Shown piece after piece: positions 62,218-64,000 of a DNA stretch of 64,000 nucleotides. The stretch's first letter is position 1. Each line of letters opens with the position of its first letter. Origin of the DNA: Micrasema longulum (taxonomy: Eukaryota; Arthropoda; Insecta; Trichoptera; Brachycentridae); assembly GCA_022494885.1 (NCBI GenBank), contig JAGVSM010003565.1, positions 248,001-312,000 on the forward strand. Reading direction: 5' to 3'. The position numbers and the translations under genes are program-made. Below the pieces are notes generated by a model, which was not told where the DNA came from, ran no database searches, and saw only the letters and a list, made by a program, of their open reading frames with translations.

Positions 62218-62435
62218 ATAAGAATGTGTGCGACGTGTATATTCATGTGAGTATATGTGAAAGGGTGTGTATGTGCGTATGTGAATGAATGTTTGAGGGT
62301 GCGTGTGTGTGGGTGCTTGAGTATAAAAAAGAATATATAATATTAAAATAATGTAATAATATTGAAAAGGGTATAGTAGAGATCTTGGTAAGAGGTTTGA
62401 TTATTTAAAAAAAATCTAAATAAGTTACAAGAGAA

Positions 62436-63095
62436 AGGGAAAACATTTTTGAGAAGGAAATATGGAAGTCTAGGCATTTACAGGACTTATGATCTGTCAT
62501 TAGCTGGTTTAAGTGGCTACTTTACACACTGTGTAACATTATGAGACGGTTTAATCATGAATTAGAGGCACTGTATGGCGAACCCAACATTGCACAATTC
62601 ATCAAAATAAGAAGATTACAATGGTCGGGCCATGTGCACAGAATGAATGATAACTGTACCTCAAAAAATAGGCAGACGAAGCAGAGGCAGACCAAAATTA
62701 AGATGGCTGGATAATGTGGAAAGTGACATTTGAGCGATTGGCCTGACGAGCTGGAGAAGAGCCGCGGGGTGCAAGGACGAATGGAGACAAACTCTGGAGG
62801 AGGCGACGGAGGCAGCCCACAACGGGCTGTAGCGCCACTGATGATGATGATAGCATTCACGATTCTGCCCATGTTAAAACATCCACTTTTCCGCAACTCT
62901 TCCATCGGTTGACTTTTAGAATGTTTAAACATGGGCAGAATGGTGAATGTTACTCAGTGCTTAAAGTGGCCACTAAAAACCAATTCCCTTATCTCTTTTT
63001 GTTGCAACATATTTATATAAGAATAACTCCCTAGAGAGGAAATCCAGCCAGTCTGCAAGCATTTGAACATACTCAAATTGAACATTGTTGAATTA
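62436..63095 (-). repeat. Family A, reverse then forward copy, LINE inserted
   Basis: Reverse body 62436-62542 (GAGAAGGAAATATGGAAGTC, TAAGTGGCTACTTTACACAC), interrupted by 62543-62855, resumed at about 62856 (CATTCACGATTCTGCCC). From about 62922 a forward piece follows (AACATGGGCAGAATGGTGAA, AAAGTGGCCACTAAAAACC, AGAGGAAATCCAGCCAGTC). Confidence 0.75.
62543..62859 (+). mobile_element. LINE C-terminal fragment with (GAT)n tail
   Basis: Plus strand: RRFNHELEALYGEPNIAQFI, KIRRLQWSGHVHRMND, frameshift, GRRSRGRPKLRWLDNVESDI-like, then TSWRRAAGCKDEWRQTLEEA, TEAHNGL, stop. This is a LINE ORF2 end of the RRLQW-GHV-RM...GRPK-RW-D type. ORFs 62555-62932 (-) and 62730-62912 (+) are shadows. CATT borders it on both sides (62539-62542 and 62856-62859), a short target duplication. 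Confidence 0.85.
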
Positions 63096-63174
63096 AAATA
63101 ATTGTTTATATCTACTTTCGAAACCTTTAAAAATATTTTATTTAAGTAAAGTTTTATTTTATTTTAGTAAAGTT

Positions 63175-63290
63175 TTTTTTTACTTAACATTCGCATAGTA
63201 GATCCTTTCAGCTGTTCTTTTGCTGTCCATTCGCTCTACATGTCCAAACCAACGCAGCACCCCTTTCTTGATTCTGTCGAATTATGTATT
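63175..63290 (-). mobile_element. RTE-type LINE fragment
   Basis: Minus strand: DRIKKGVLRWFGHVERMDSK, RTAERIYYAN. Equivalent to the WFGHVERMD region of the other RTE copies. Truncated on both sides. Confidence 0.85.
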
Positions 63291-63888
63291 TAATCTACAA
63301 TTTAGAAATTGTATTAATTTTTTAAGAGTCAAATCTGCCAGCGGATAAACTGTTGAACGAAGATGATACCAAGTCTTTGTGAAATAAAGATCACCGGTAT
63401 CCTCTTTTACTAACCATAATTAAAAAAAAACAAAGTGATACTTAGTAGTATAGTATATTAAAATACATTTTACAATTTTTTCATGCCTTCATATCTTCAC
63501 ATTTTTGTAGACATATTTGTACACCTAATATTTTAGGAACATTTTTATTTTATACTTAGAATGTAAACTTATGCTCATTGTTAGTAATAACTTATTTGTA
63601 AACTTTGGTTGAGTTGAAATATTTTGCAAACTGTTTTAGAATTAAGCCGGCTTAAGTTTGACATTTAAACTGAAGGTTTCAAAACCAACTTTATCAGCCA
63701 TGTTAACTCAACACTGCACGAATATTTTATTTTTTTTATAGTAAAAAAGAAACAAAATTGTTTATTCACATAAAAACAAGCGTATTAGCAAAAAATAATA
63801 TTATTTTTTCTTCAAAACGAATTATTGTACCATATGTGTTAAAAAGCATATTATGAGTAATAATGACATTATTTAAATACTCGTCAAA
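63291..63888. other. No recognised gene
   Basis: AT-rich; GAAGGTTTCAAAACCAACTT near 63673 is a small palindrome-like spot. No ORF. Confidence 0.4.
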
Positions 63889-64000
63889 TCGTCGCTTCAG
63901 TTCGTTATTATCCAACATTCTAAAACACAAATCTGCAGAAATAGAGCTTTAAAGTTTTTCTACGAAATAAACAAAAATAATGACCACAATTTAAACCTAA
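63889..64000 (+). mobile_element. MITE (TCGTCGCTTTAGTT family), copy 2, cut by window end
   Basis: TCGTCGCTTCAGTTCGTTAT, then AAACACAAATCTGCAGAAAT and AATGACCACAATTTAA match 27202-27320. The right end lies beyond the window. Confidence 0.7.

Larger units (their letters stand above)
61176..62410 (+). repeat. Repeat family D, copy interrupted by R1-like LINE
   Basis: The left part 61176-61290 (TTTGGGATTTTTACAGCTAC, GAGCCAATTGAAAAAATCCA) and right part 62218-62410 (GAATGTGTGCGACGTG, GAGGGTGCGTGTGTGTGGG, GTATAGTAGAGATCTTGG) are one element split by a retrotransposon. Confidence 0.75.

Noticed and set aside
1..64000. An intact autonomous novel system (defence, viral or biosynthetic)
   Set aside because: No long intact multi-gene arrangement exists. 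All recognisable proteins are fragments of retroelements or transposases; no virus-derived gene was identified.

Overview
This window looks like intergenic or intronic DNA from an AT-rich insect nuclear genome, most likely a moth or butterfly. It has no prokaryotic gene arrangement, no long uninterrupted open reading frame, and very many decayed transposable elements. The reverse-transcriptase relics, the tRNA-headed SINEs and the widespread insect repeats beginning CTAGCTGACCCGACAG or CCGGCTTCGCTCGCG fit that assignment, but it is inference and no species can be named.

Retroelements dominate. Relics of RTE-type LINEs recur about eleven times on both strands, usually ending in the AYPYGEMA-type C-terminus and a short microsatellite tail. 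Other LINE relics are Jockey/CR1-like C-terminal pieces, R1-like pieces (one with an RNase H segment) and a type ending in GRPQKRWVDD. A Penelope-like element at 38.0-39.0 kb keeps a GIY-YIG endonuclease domain, and its 3' tail carries a near-complete hammerhead-ribozyme core. A second copy of that tail lies at 28.1 kb. SINE pieces with tRNA A and B boxes occur at 12.5, 13.3, 31.7, 33.8, 34.6, 54.3, 57.1, 57.5 and 60.9 kb.

DNA elements include a TTAA-flanked MITE family (6.3, 19.9, 34.1, 50.5 kb), a TA-flanked 1.05-kb element with a PHD-finger transposase tail (20.4 kb), hAT-like MITEs (12.9, 35.8 kb), a Harbinger-like MITE flanked by CWG (5.1, 54.0 kb), a mariner relic (55.4 kb), and several further inverted-repeat elements. 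The commonest repeat (family A) contains the palindrome AAGTGGCCACTT, has long inverted arms and occurs at about twelve loci. Many elements are nested inside one another, so insertion order can be read at several places.

Evidence for host genes is thin: a possible exon at 35.09 kb, an ORF at 17.7 kb, a 49-codon ORF at 15.9 kb, and a GC-richer promoter-like stretch with a strong minus-strand splice donor at 18.3-18.85 kb. A conserved 114-bp tandem repeat lies at 51.7-52.4 kb. I found no intact autonomous new system. The best leads are the Penelope/hammerhead tails, the family A foldback repeat, the PHD-bearing transposon remnant, and two related short peptides at 23.4 and 52.9 kb.
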